Origin: Stachybotrys elegans
Taxonomy: Eukaryota > Ascomycota > Sordariomycetes > Hypocreales > Stachybotryaceae
DNA: 64,000 bases
Reading direction: 5' to 3'
NCBI GenBank assembly: GCA_020746835.1
Contig: JAGPNK010000004.1
Coordinates: 372,001 to 436,000 of the forward strand
Shown here one piece after another: positions 49,928-59,564 of the stretch; the stretch's first letter is position 1; every line of letters starts with the position of its first letter. The position numbers and the translations under genes were made by a program. The notes under the pieces are model-generated. The model worked only from the letters and a program-made list of their open reading frames with translations, did no database searches and was not told where the DNA came from.

Positions 49928-51394
49928 ATGCAGAGAAACTTCACTTTTAGTCCGGTGGACGAGATCATGCCACACATGTGGATGACAGTCCTGCTCTGTT
50001 TCCCCTGTCTGGACGAGCGCAAACAGGATGTGGTCGAGTGTCTCCAAAAGGCACTCACCATGATGGTGAAAGAGCGTCCGTTTCTTGCCGGTACCTTGGA
50101 GAAGACAACAGCCGAAGGTGCTGGAAGAAAGGGGAGCCTGTCACTCAAGCTTCCTGAATCAGTCGACGCGTTATCAGGCGCGCTGGTCAAGGTCAATGAC
50201 TTGACGGACCCGGAAAGCGGCTGGAGCGATTCCTATGAAGAGTTGCGCAAGGCCAACTTCCCGCCCAGCAAGCTGGATGGTAGCAAGCTCTCGCCAGTCG
50301 CGTATGGTGTCAGCTCGGAGACGAACAGAGTTCTAGAGACCCAGGCAAACTTTATCAAGGGCGGCTGCATCTTAGCCATCAGCACGTGCCATGCCTTTGT
50401 CGACGGCTGGGGATACACCCTCATCCTGCAAGAATGGGCCAGGTGCTGCCGCGCCGTGCAGAGCGGGACTCCCGACGTGCCGGGCGAAGCAGCCGCCACG
50501 GAGGACGACTCCCGGCCCCCTGGTCTGTTTGTCGAAGCCACTAGCGAGGACTACGAGAATCTCAAGAGCCGCCAAGAGCTCTGGGGACTACTGGGGCTGG
50601 ACTGGAGGCGACATGTCAAGACCGATGGAGACGCAGAGGGTGTGCAGGTCTCTCAGCCCTACCACGACCACGCGGTAGCATGCTCATCCCTGTGGACCAT
50701 CTCACCCGAGGCCATCGCCAAGCTCAAGGTTCTGGCAAATCAGAAACCGGAGAACGGGTGGGCTTCGAGCCAAGATGCGGTCCTGGCGATGCTGTGGAGA
50801 GCCATCACCAGGGCTCGTGCGCCGGGCTGGACCGCGGAGCAACTTCAAGGCAGCTCCATGGTCTCGGTTGCCATTGACGGGCGCCGTCACCTCACACCCC
50901 CTGTGCCTCCCAGCCACGTGGGCAATGTTGTATTCTGCTGCCTCACGTGGCAGCCTGTCTCTCGGCTGCTGGTGGCGCCAGAGGACGAGGAGAATGCCCT
51001 GGCTCAAGTTGCATGTGACGTTCGCAAGTCGATTCTGGCCAAAGGGCGCAATAAGCCCATGCTCACGGACGCTTTGCGGCTTGCTGCGAGCATCCCCGAC
51101 CTCACCGTTGACTTTGGCAATGCCTTCACTTCTTGGCTGGGCACTGATCTGGCGACATCGGCAGTCTGGGACCTGCCGGTTTATCATCTTGACTTTGGAG
51201 GAATATTCGGCTTAGGAGACGGAAAGCCAGAGTACTTTAGGTTTCCTCGAGGCCAGTTCGATGGTCTTTGTCTCATGCACCCAAAGCAGGTTAACGGGGC
51301 TGTGGACGTTGCCATTACGCTATTCCCTGAAGAGATGGACAGGCTGAGGAACGACACTGTTTTTACTTCCTACGTGAAGTTTCTCGCAGAATAG
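49928..51394 (+). CDS. BAHD-type acyltransferase
   Basis: A single intron-free frame of 488 residues. The catalytic HxxxD motif is CHAFVDGWG (His about 155, Asp about 159). The second family signature appears late as LDFGGIFGLGDG, equivalent to DFGWG. The two-lobed CAT-like fold is supported by length and motif spacing. Members move acyl groups from CoA or carrier-protein thioesters onto alcohols or amines in the cytosol. Trichothecene 3-O-acetyltransferase-like proteins are the fungal relatives. Its head-to-head position with a PKS that lacks a thioesterase suggests it takes the polyketide chain from the ACP, or its CoA ester, and esterifies a hydroxyl of the terpene or another core. That is inference; a simple acetyltransferase is the alternative. 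Confidence 0.9.
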   Translation: MQRNFTFSPVDEIMPHMWMTVLLCFPCLDERKQDVVECLQKALTMMVKERPFLAGTLEKTTAEGAGRKGSLSLKLPESVDALSGALVKVNDLTDPESGWSDSYEELRKANFPPSKLDGSKLSPVAYGVSSETNRVLETQANFIKGGCILAISTCHAFVDGWGYTLILQEWARCCRAVQSGTPDVPGEAAATEDDSRPPGLFVEATSEDYENLKSRQELWGLLGLDWRRHVKTDGDAEGVQVSQPYHDHAVACSSLWTISPEAIAKLKVLANQKPENGWASSQDAVLAMLWRAITRARAPGWTAEQLQGSSMVSVAIDGRRHLTPPVPPSHVGNVVFCCLTWQPVSRLLVAPEDEENALAQVACDVRKSILAKGRNKPMLTDALRLAASIPDLTVDFGNAFTSWLGTDLATSAVWDLPVYHLDFGGIFGLGDGKPEYFRFPRGQFDGLCLMHPKQVNGAVDVAITLFPEEMDRLRNDTVFTSYVKFLAE

Positions 51395-51824
51395 ATAGCT
51401 AGTATTATTTAACGTACGGAATAAATGGAGAATTCATTGTGATAGACAAGTTTATCGCGTGGTGATGGGACAGAACATAGTACTTTACATTCAATTTCTG
51501 GGCGCTCCCCTACTCGCATCGCAGTTCTGATACCGTCCCTGTAAAGACTTAGCCAAGCGTGTGCTGCTTTCTGGCTCTACGATCTCCTGCAGAAGTGGCA
51601 ATGATCCGCTCCGAACCGCACACCTACCTATTCGGGCTTTCTCCTTTCGACAGCTGTATTGCGAATTATCAATCCATCTATTCGGAATCCACCCGCTTGG
51701 TCATCCCCTGCCCTTCCAAAACTGGTAGATATCAGACAACACTTTAACCACTGATCCATCTCCCATCCACACTTGGCGATTCAAGAAAGCACAGTGTTTT
51801 TTGCGCAAGGGCCAACAGTATACA
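51395..51824. other. Intergenic spacer, acyltransferase to P450
   Basis: 430 bp holding the acyltransferase 3' UTR and the promoter of the next P450. An 11-base word (CCTATTCGGGC) near 51630 is the reverse complement of part of dispersed-repeat copy B, too short to call a copy. Confidence 0.4.
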
Positions 51825-53595
51825 ATGTTGGAGACAGTACACGTGGGTGAACACCAGCTTACAGCCATCGCCGGAGTCGCGGGCGCTCTTCTGGCGTGGC
51901 GTTTGGTCCAATATGTTTCCCAGAACCGCAAGCCTCGTCGACTTGACGGCATCTACGTAGCCGGTACAAACAATGGACAGCGCACCGATAAAGAAACCAG
52001 AGAGTATTTCATCCAGCATTGCGACGAGTTGATGCTGGAAGGGTATTCCAAGGTTGGACGTCCCGTCGACTTAATCAAGCACATTGGACTAATCGCGACC
52101 GTCGCAGACAAAGGGAGGGTTCTTCTATCTGCCTACGCCTTCGGGCGATAGGCTTATGCTGCCTACCAAGTACATGGAAGAGCTGAAAAATTCGGCCGAT
52201 GAACTGGTAGATTTCAACGGGAGCTTCCTGGAGGCAAGTATTGTTGATTCATTCTGTCGTCGTGATCAGGAACTAATGGCGGTATTAGATGTTCTCGGGA
52301 AAACAAACCACGATTGGAATCAAGTGGCATCTCCACCCCGCAGTCGTCAAGAGGGACTTGAACGCAAGTCTTGGTTAGTCCATTCGATCCTCCCACGGAT
52401 GTAAGCTGCTAAATTCTTCTCTTGCTTTCAGCGCAAATCATGCCGGCGGTGGAAGACGAGGTGTTCCATGCGTTCAAGGAACTCTTGCCTCAAGGGAATG
52501 GTAAGTCAAAACCCGAGGGTAATGACCATGCACTTACCAGAGCCATGACGAAGACTGGGCACCCATCTGCCCCGCAGACACCTTTACTCAGATTATTTCT
52601 CGGGCATCTAACCGTATGCTGGGCGGCAAGGCGTTAAGCCGAAACGCTGAATGGACTGCAACTTCAATTGACTTTACAACGGATACTTGGCTTGCATCTC
52701 AGCGCCTGAAGGAGTTCCCTGCTGTCACAAGGTCCTTGGTAAAGCACTTTATTCCCGAGATGTCTCGAGTTTACCGTCATCAGGAGGTGGCCCGGAAGGT
52801 AATCTGTCCTCTGGTTCGGCAGCGATTGCAAAATCCGGAAAAGCCACACTTGGACCTGCTCCAGATGCTGTGGGATGCGGCATCCGGGGAGGACAAGACG
52901 CCCGAGTTTATGGCGTATACGGGACTAGTCGTAAGTTTTGCGGCCATTCGGACCAGTTCGTCGGTTCCTGTGCACCTGGTGTACGACTTGTGTGCCAGGC
53001 CCGAATATCTCGAGCCTCTGAGGGAAGAAATCGGCACCATGCTGGAGCAGGAGAATGGCCACTATACCAAGGCAGGCCTGGCACGATTGGTGAAGCTTGA
53101 CAGCTTCATGAAGGAATCCCAGAGATTCAATCCGCTGAGCTTCTGTAAGCGTTGTCTGACTGACATCGTGAACCAGCTAACTCTCGGCCGTTAGTGACTT
53201 TTGGACGATTGATAAACCGGGACCTGACGCTGCACGACGGCTTTGTGATTCCTGGTGGCACCATGATCGGTATACCAGCATACGCCATCAGTCAGGACCC
53301 GGAACTGTTTCCGTCGCCGTCAACGTTTGACGGGTTCCGCCACGTGGGTGGTAGTGCGCAGTTTGTCACGACAAATGCAGCCAACCTTAGCTGGGGCTAT
53401 GGAAAGCACGCGTGCTCGGGGCGGTTCTTTGCCGCATCTGAGATTAAGCTCATGGTGGCACATTTTATCATGACCTACGACTTTAAGCTGTCTACTCCGG
53501 GTATTACAAGGCCAGCCAACATAGCTTATGAGCTGCAGAACATGGCCGACCCATCTGTGCAGATCATGGTTCGCCCGAGACAGTCCATGATATAA
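51825..53595 (+). CDS. Cytochrome P450, ent-kaurene-oxidase/PaxP-like
   Basis: Six exons, 51825-52052, 52108-52233, 52289-52373, 52432-52500, 52554-53144 and 53195-53595, give 499 residues. The second intron (52234-52288) has a GC donor (GAG|GCAAGT) with a normal AG end; all others are GT-AG. Landmarks: an N-terminal anchor; FFYLPTPSGDRLMLP; GKQTTIGIKWHLHP; an I-helix of the FAAIRTSS type; the ExxR helix KESQRFNP; and the haem loop WGYGKHACSGRFFA. The I-helix and the H-A-C-x-G-R-F-F pattern are shared with gibberellin and indole-diterpene P450s, which oxidise terpene methyl or methylene positions at the ER. With a terpene synthase 11 kb away, a terpene substrate is a reasonable inference. Confidence 0.92.
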
Positions 53596-55271
53596 GCAGG
53601 TCTGCCGCGTTTGGTGTGTGCAGGTAGGATGAGTTAAATTCATCATTGGGGGACCGTTGGTCAAGACAGTTAATGGCGGAATAAATTGCATATAGCTTAA
53701 GATAGTGAATGGGACAATTTAACGTCACGACAAGACGATGATTACAGTTTTTATGTAGAAGTTCCAATGCACCGTCTCTACTGTATTGCTACTATACTCC
53801 TTCTTCCACCTCGGACTGCATGCCTCTTCTCATCCTCAGAGTGAAGTACTCATGAGAAGGATGATGTAATGAAAAGTGAAAAACCAAGGGAAATCGGCCA
53901 GAGCTAATAGAAAGGCCTGTGCTACGTCCTTATCAGGAAAGATATCGTAGACTCGTAAAGGACAAGAAAAGGGATAATTGGATATTGTTTCGGTGGAGAG
54001 CTCTCAATGTGGCTGCGACCCATTACAGGAGTAAAGACTATGGTTCGTACGGAGACTATTTTGATACGGATATATCGGCCTATCTTGCAGCTTGATTCAG
54101 GGTATGCATCAGTATTAGTCACTATGACCCATCCTTTCCGGCACAGAATCAGTACTTTCGGGTATGCTACCCGCTCAACAAAAGGGGTCGAATTGCGTGA
54201 TAGTTGTTGGGGTTTCCACAATTGAAGACATGCGTCGTTGAATAGCTGCCCATGCAACGTTGCTGTTCATTACCTCACATAAAGGAGATGAAGTTAAGAT
54301 GCTGGCTATTGATCCCATTCCCAGGCTGGCCGGAGGATTCAGGCGGAATCCAGGGAAACCCATGCGAAGTGTGGATGGGAAGATGATGCGAGAGTAAGTC
54401 TCCATTGGGTATGGCCAGAACAAAGTACAATAGAAATAAATAAATAATAAAACAAAATAATAAAAATAAAAAAACAATTAAATCTTATAAAACATAAAAT
54501 AAAAAATAAAGACCCATTAGTCTCTATCCGGTAAATAGTGTGGCCTTGGACCCTTGAACCCGGATCAGACCCCAGACTTGTGTATGATTGGTTGCCGCAT
54601 AATCCGATTGGGCGGCCGAGTGTCCATGTGCTGCATCCTCCTCATATGCAATCCTTCCAAGCACGCTGTTGCCGGCAAGATATTCAAACGGTAGTTGCCG
54701 GACGCTGGATTCGGATAGATGTCGCGCCGCCCAAGCAGCCCAGCACAGGGGCCTCCGTGCCGTGCCGCCTCACAACATCCTTCCACCTCAGCCGATGGCT
54801 GATGTAAAAAAAGGGCCAGACCCCTCCAGGGAGGGATGGCAAAAGTGGCTTACCTGGCTGAGTTGCATCCAGAGTGGAGCAGGACAGAATGGCTGACGAG
54901 AGCCACTTTGGCACCGACAAATGGTAAGCCATTTGACGACGTCGGCTCAATCGCGTCCGCTCCGCCTCCGCCTCGAAACTCGCCCACGCGACTATGGGAA
55001 ATGAAGCATGGCAATCGTTTGCCATGGTCGGGTGAGGCAAAAGCCCGACAGGCGGAGAGTGCAGCGCTATCTCTGCGGGAAGCCAACTCCGCAAAATGCC
55101 ACTGACAAAAGTGTGCCCAAGCCGGGTGTGCTGTGTGTAACTCGCCCTCTTCCAAACCCCAAACACATTGTACGCTATTCCCAAGACAAGCTTCATCTTG
55201 CCTTCACCCTCATCCCAAGCCTTGAGATCCTGCCACATAGTTTGTTTGCCTTTCACCTACCTACCTTCACA
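53596..55271. other. Long intergenic region with A/T-rich tract
   Basis: About 1.7 kb without a supported gene. A low-complexity A-rich tract (AAATAAA-like units) spans 54421-54510. A frame of 190 codons on the minus strand at 54684-55256 has no domain, and its start lies in the SDR leader; it was rejected. TACGGAG and ATACGGAT words lie near 54045-54075. Confidence 0.5.
54421..54510. repeat. Low-complexity A/T-rich tract
   Basis: Almost only A and T in short AAATAA/AAAATAA units. It looks like slippage-derived sequence; it could also be the A-rich tail of a decayed retroposon, but no target duplication was seen. Confidence 0.7.
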
Positions 55272-56242
55272 ATGGCTGTAAAGACCAAGACTGCGCTGGT
55301 GACGGGCAGCAGCGAGGGAGGCCTCGGCTTCGCCATCGCCAAGGAGTTCCAGGCGCGAGGCGTGCACGTCTTCGCGACGGCCCGCTCGCCTTCCAAGGTC
55401 CAGGCTCTTGCGAGCCTGCCCAATGTGACGGTGCTCCCCTTGGACGTCACCTCCGAGACGTCCATCCAGGAGGCTGTCAAGGCTGTGGCGGCCCAGACTG
55501 GCGGCACGCTTGACTACCTCGTCAACAACGCTGGCAACCAGTATGTCATGCCGACCATTGACTTGGACATTGAGGTTGCCAAGCAAATGTACGAGGTCAA
55601 CGTCTGGGGCGTGGTTGCTGTCATCAAAGCCTTTGCGCCCCTGGTCATCGAGGCCAAGGGCACCATTGCCAACCTCGCCTCCATCTCTGGTCTCGTCAGG
55701 CCTCCATACATGGGTACGACATCCCCTCAGTTGCTCCATATGTGCATGACGGCTAATCCTTGATTTTCCCTGCTTTCTAGGTGTGTATGCTGGCTCCAAG
55801 TCTGCCTGCGAGGCCATTAGCGAGGCTCTCCGCTATGAGCTGGCTCCCTTTGGTGTCAAGGTCCTGACCGTCATCGTCGGCGCCATCAAGACCAACATCT
55901 TCACCAACGGGCCCGGCTATGAGCTGCCTCGCGGTTCAAGGTACGAGGCGGCGCGCAAGGAAATCTCGGACCGCATCGCTGGCCGTGATGTCGAGTCCCG
56001 CCTTGGCAAACCCGAAGACTTTGCCAAGAAGCTGGTGGGAGACATCATTGGAGGCAGCACCGGCACCGTAGCCCGTGGTAATATGTCGAGCTTTATCCGC
56101 TTTGCCACTTCCTTCTTTCCTTCTTTCCTCATTGTAAGTTAAGAGAAAGCTCCAAGACCATGTCTGAAAGAACCCACTAACACGACTGCTGTAGGACTCC
56201 ATGGTAACGGGCAACACTGGACTCAACCTGGTTGGAAAGTAG
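55272..56242 (+). CDS. Short-chain dehydrogenase/reductase, Ayr1-like
   Basis: Exons 55272-55713, 55781-56133 and 56195-56242 (introns of 67 and 61 bp) give 280 residues. Classical SDR motifs: cofactor loop VTGSSEGGLGFA, DVTSE, NNAG, the catalytic Ser region ANLASISGL, and YAGSKSA with Tyr and Lys; the second intron falls near the C-terminus. A late hydrophobic stretch (FIRFATSFFPSFLI) suggests membrane contact. The pattern resembles 1-acyldihydroxyacetone-phosphate reductases (Ayr1) that reduce keto lipids with NADPH. In metabolite clusters, members reduce ketones on terpene or polyketide cores. It lies between two cluster P450s and the regulator, so a tailoring role is plausible; a lipid-metabolism role is the alternative. 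Confidence 0.88.
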
Positions 56243-56643
56243 GGGGCGTCTTTACATTTTGTAGTCTAGTCCATGCGTTGTGTGGTTGGCATGATGCACG
56301 GTCAGGATGATGAGTTACAATCCAAGTCTGGACCATTTCATTGAATACTGCAGCTTGTAGCTACTTTACCTATTTTAACTTAATCGCTCATACATTTATA
56401 AATGGTTCTGCCATGTGGTTACCCGCCCTTGTCCTCCTACACCCCCTTTCCCCTCCCGTCTGACATGTGTTAGAAGTCCCGTACAAGAATGTATGAGTAC
56501 AATAATCGCCATCCAAATAGACCCCTCCCCCCTTCCCCTTTCGATGCACACAGTGGTACCTGTTCAACTTCTGCACAGAGTAGATATTTTCATTGGATCA
56601 TGTAAAGCTATACACATAAATCGTAACTAATTAGGTTGTTTTC
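56243..56643. other. Convergent spacer
   Basis: About 0.4 kb between the SDR and regulator 3' ends; C-rich runs around 56440-56545. No gene or repeat recognised. Confidence 0.45.
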
Positions 56644-58119
56644 TCATGGCATTAGCTGCATCCCAGCAATCTGCTCCGACAAATTCTGCACGGCAGCCAG
56701 CACTGCCTCGAGCCGCATGGTCTGGCTACCAGTGGAAGATCGCTCCTTGACACGGCCAACCGCTTGCGCAAGCGACTGCAGCTGCATGGATAGTAAGAGA
56801 CGTAGGACACTGTGCCACTCGTGCCGATCCATGGCGAACCGTCCACAAAACACGCCCTGGCCAAGATCTGCCGGCAGACCCATGTTGATCGGCGAGAGCG
56901 TCTGCGGCTGTGGCTGATTCGGCGAGTCTGGCCGCGATGCATGGCCCATGCTACCCGAAGACCCCAGTTGTTGCTCCCCCACTAATTTCTCGTCGAGGAT
57001 CATGGTCGACTCCGAGAAGCCAAATAGCCGGATCGCCGCCTGGAGCCGCTGTACGAGCTTCTCGTACACAACAATCAAGAGGGATAGGTGCTCTGCCGGA
57101 GTGGTGCATCTGATGCACTGGTGGATGGTGCTCGACTGCGAGATGCTCTGTTTTATCGAGGCGAGCATCAGGTCGAGGTCCTTGTACATCAGCGCATCCT
57201 CGACGGGCTCCAGAAGCATGACAATGCGCCGCAAGCAGTCACACTGAGCTCCGGTAGCTGTGGAGACGGTTGGCAGGTGGCTCTCAGACGATGCGTCTTC
57301 ATGCATCTGCAGTTCTGGGGCAATGGTCATTGCCCACTCGCCAAGCGGCATGTCGCTACTGGAGGGCGTGTTGAAGCCAAACGTTGCGCTGTGGTACAGA
57401 AAGTCCATCAGGCCCGAAGGGTCAGATGTACTGATTGGGTCCATTTTGTCCATGACCATGTCCATGTCGGGAGGGACATCGTGGCTGTCATCGGGGAAGA
57501 GGATGGGGGCATTGCTATTCATGCACTCTGAGTCTAGGCTTATAGGCGATGGCTGTGAAATGATTTGCGAGTTGTTGCGAGTCCTAGGACGCGACTTGCT
57601 CGTGCTTGCCTTTGACCTACTCTTCCGCTCTGTGTCGGCGCCGACTGTGATGGCGGCCGATGCAGAGTCGGCATCCGCTGAGGCGGACGATCTCGAGTGG
57701 CGTTTCCTCTCCACATCTGTGCCCGAGTCCGAGCTCCTCGTCTCGGATGATGCTGCTGATGATGATGATGCTGCGGCTGCTTGCTTGCGTTGGCGGCCCG
57801 ACTCGGACTGGGAACCAGCCGACCTGCTGCTCGAGGCGACAGACGAGTAGGTGCACGTCTTGCCGCGGCTCACGCATCGGTCACAGCCTGAGCGCCGAGC
57901 GGAGCATCCCAGCTAATACGGAAAGAAGAGAGTCAACAAACAAAATTCCGCAATACGATACGAGAAAGCAGCATTGGAAGTGGAATCCCCCCACACCTTT
58001 GATGCGCGGCACTGGTCGCAGGCCGAGTGCTTGAGGCCGGCGTCTGTCAGAAAGCCCTCAGTCTGGTTGATGAACTCGGAACTATTATTATGCCGGTTTA
58101 GTCGAAGAGTGCCGTACAT
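56644..58119 (-). CDS. AflR-type Zn2Cys6 transcription factor
   Basis: Exons 58119-57997 and 57912-56644 (84-bp intron inside the zinc cluster) give 463 residues. Joining them gives CDQCRASKLGC followed by GCDRCVSRGKTC, a complete Zn2Cys6 cluster. A Ser/Arg-rich linker with basic patches (likely nuclear localisation) follows. The C-terminal half has the AflR-family region: CDCLRRIVMLLEP, conserved Cys residues around IHQCIRC, and a late GRFAMDRHEWHSVLRLL block. AflR-type proteins bind paired sites and activate metabolite clusters, so this is the best candidate pathway activator here. Its own promoter carries a perfect 9-bp dyad of CCGTAT/ATACGG half-sites, which would fit autoregulation. It is divergent from a P450. 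Confidence 0.92.
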
Positions 58120-58356
58120 GATGAGAAGATGTTTGGGGAACGGATTCTTGGTGCGTCTGATGCTACAGAGAGTTGCATTGCAGGGGGTTATATTTGACCT
58201 CTTTGATATATATTCATCCGCGACCTTGGCGGACTCGACTGCTCGTCCTCACTTGTGGGGGCGCTGGACAACCACGCCTTTGGTCCGTGTATGCAAGGGT
58301 GAAAAGCACTCAAATCCCATGCACGTAAGATAAGCGCCTAATTGGTTCCTTTGGCT

Positions 58357-58378
58357 CGTCGTGTATGCGTCGTGTATG
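58357..58378. repeat. Two tandem 11-bp units
   Basis: CGTCGTGTATG at 58357-58367 and 58368-58378, identical. Upstream of the AflR-type gene. Confidence 0.8.
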
Positions 58379-58757
58379 CGTCAGATTGCAAGACCCTGAC
58401 GCCGCCTCACGCCAGCATGTTGCCGATGCAGATCGGGCTGCCTATCTCCCTCCAATACTACGTGTGTACGCTTCTTGTGGAGGGGGGCGGAGGCAGGGTC
58501 GTTTGGCCAGGGAATGGCACGTTAGTCCTTTCGTGGTAATATTGATACATGGCATCCATGCATCCTCGCCTCCTCCTCCACAACCTGCCATTTTCAGCCG
58601 CCCCCACCGTTTGCCCGCTCGGACCGGTAAACAGGCAGCAACCTAGTCCACACGAGAGTTTGGGGGGAGTTGTGGGCGAGGTGAGACGCTGCGAATGCGG
58701 CAAACGGGGAGCCCTTGCGTGGCATCTCTGGGGTAAAATCCTGACGTGGAACTGCAT

Positions 58758-58786
58758 ACTCCGTATTCGTAACCAGGATACGGAGT
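58758..58786. promoter_or_regulatory. Perfect 9-bp inverted repeat (candidate operator)
   Basis: ACTCCGTAT at 58758-58766 and its reverse complement ATACGGAGT at 58778-58786, with an 11-base spacer. Paired CCG/CGG half-sites suit a Zn2Cys6 dimer. It is about 640 bp upstream of the regulator ATG and about 780 bp upstream of the P450 ATG. Confidence 0.55.
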
Positions 58787-58787
58787 C

Positions 58788-58820
58788 GAGCGAGGATAGA
58801 GCGAGGATAGAGCGAGAATA
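58788..58820. repeat. Three tandem 11-bp units
   Basis: GAGCGAGGATA twice and GAGCGAGAATA once, directly adjacent to the inverted repeat. Confidence 0.85.
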
Positions 58821-59564
58821 GAGCCAGGAATTGCTGCCATGCCCACGCATGCACAACGGAATACCACCCACGCATCTGAGATCGCACCCACTTGCCGAGG
58901 TGAAAGAACCCAGGGCCGAACCGTGGGATTCGCTTGGTACTCCTTGTTGAGATCGCATGTTCTAGACTCCGATTCACGTAACAGATTGCTGTGGCGTGCA
59001 TGTGAGCCTGCCGACTTGACCGACACGTCAGCCTGCGTCCCCTCGATAACAGACCCCTTCCTTGGCCGTTGACGATACCACACTCCTTCGATGCAGACCC
59101 TGCCAAGGTTATGTCCCTTTGTGAAACGTGGGAAGGAGATTCGGCCGCATATGCCATGCACGGGGGGGCAACAAGCAAGTGTTTGCGGTGGGAGGATCTG
59201 TTATCATCCTTCGGCGTTATCGGAAGCTTCTTCGCAAGCTGACTGGAGTAGAATACGCGCATGTGTAAGCCAGGGCCACTTTGGGCACGCAATTGCTGCA
59301 CCGTAGCTGATGACCGGTTCGGATTCCTTCCTTTTATAGCATCTCAACAGAGCCTGCAGCTCTCAATCGGGCGGCTCTTGATGCGCCCTACAGCAAATCT
59401 ATCAATATGGTTATCCCCGGAGGCGCTATCTGTACATCACGTACCGCATGTTTCCAGTTGACGAGTTCCTCTCGACCCTGCGGGCCACCTAATAACACGT
59501 CCATCTACCCGCCGCCCTGCTCTGCGACTTGACACCCCAAGCCCATTACCCACACTCTCCCACC

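Larger units (their letters stand above)
58120..59564. promoter_or_regulatory. Regulator/P450 divergent promoter region
   Basis: About 1.45 kb with several ordered elements: two 11-bp tandem copies at 58357-58378, a perfect 9-bp inverted repeat at 58758-58786, and three 11-bp tandem copies at 58788-58820. Frames in it carry no domain. A pyrimidine-rich leader precedes the P450 ATG. Confidence 0.5.

Noticed and set aside
54421..54510. Poly(A)-like tail of a retrotransposon
   Set aside because: No adjacent element body, ORF or target-site duplication was found; treated as low-complexity sequence.
54684..55256. 190-codon minus-strand frame upstream of the SDR
   Set aside because: No domain or compositional support, and it overlaps the SDR promoter and leader.
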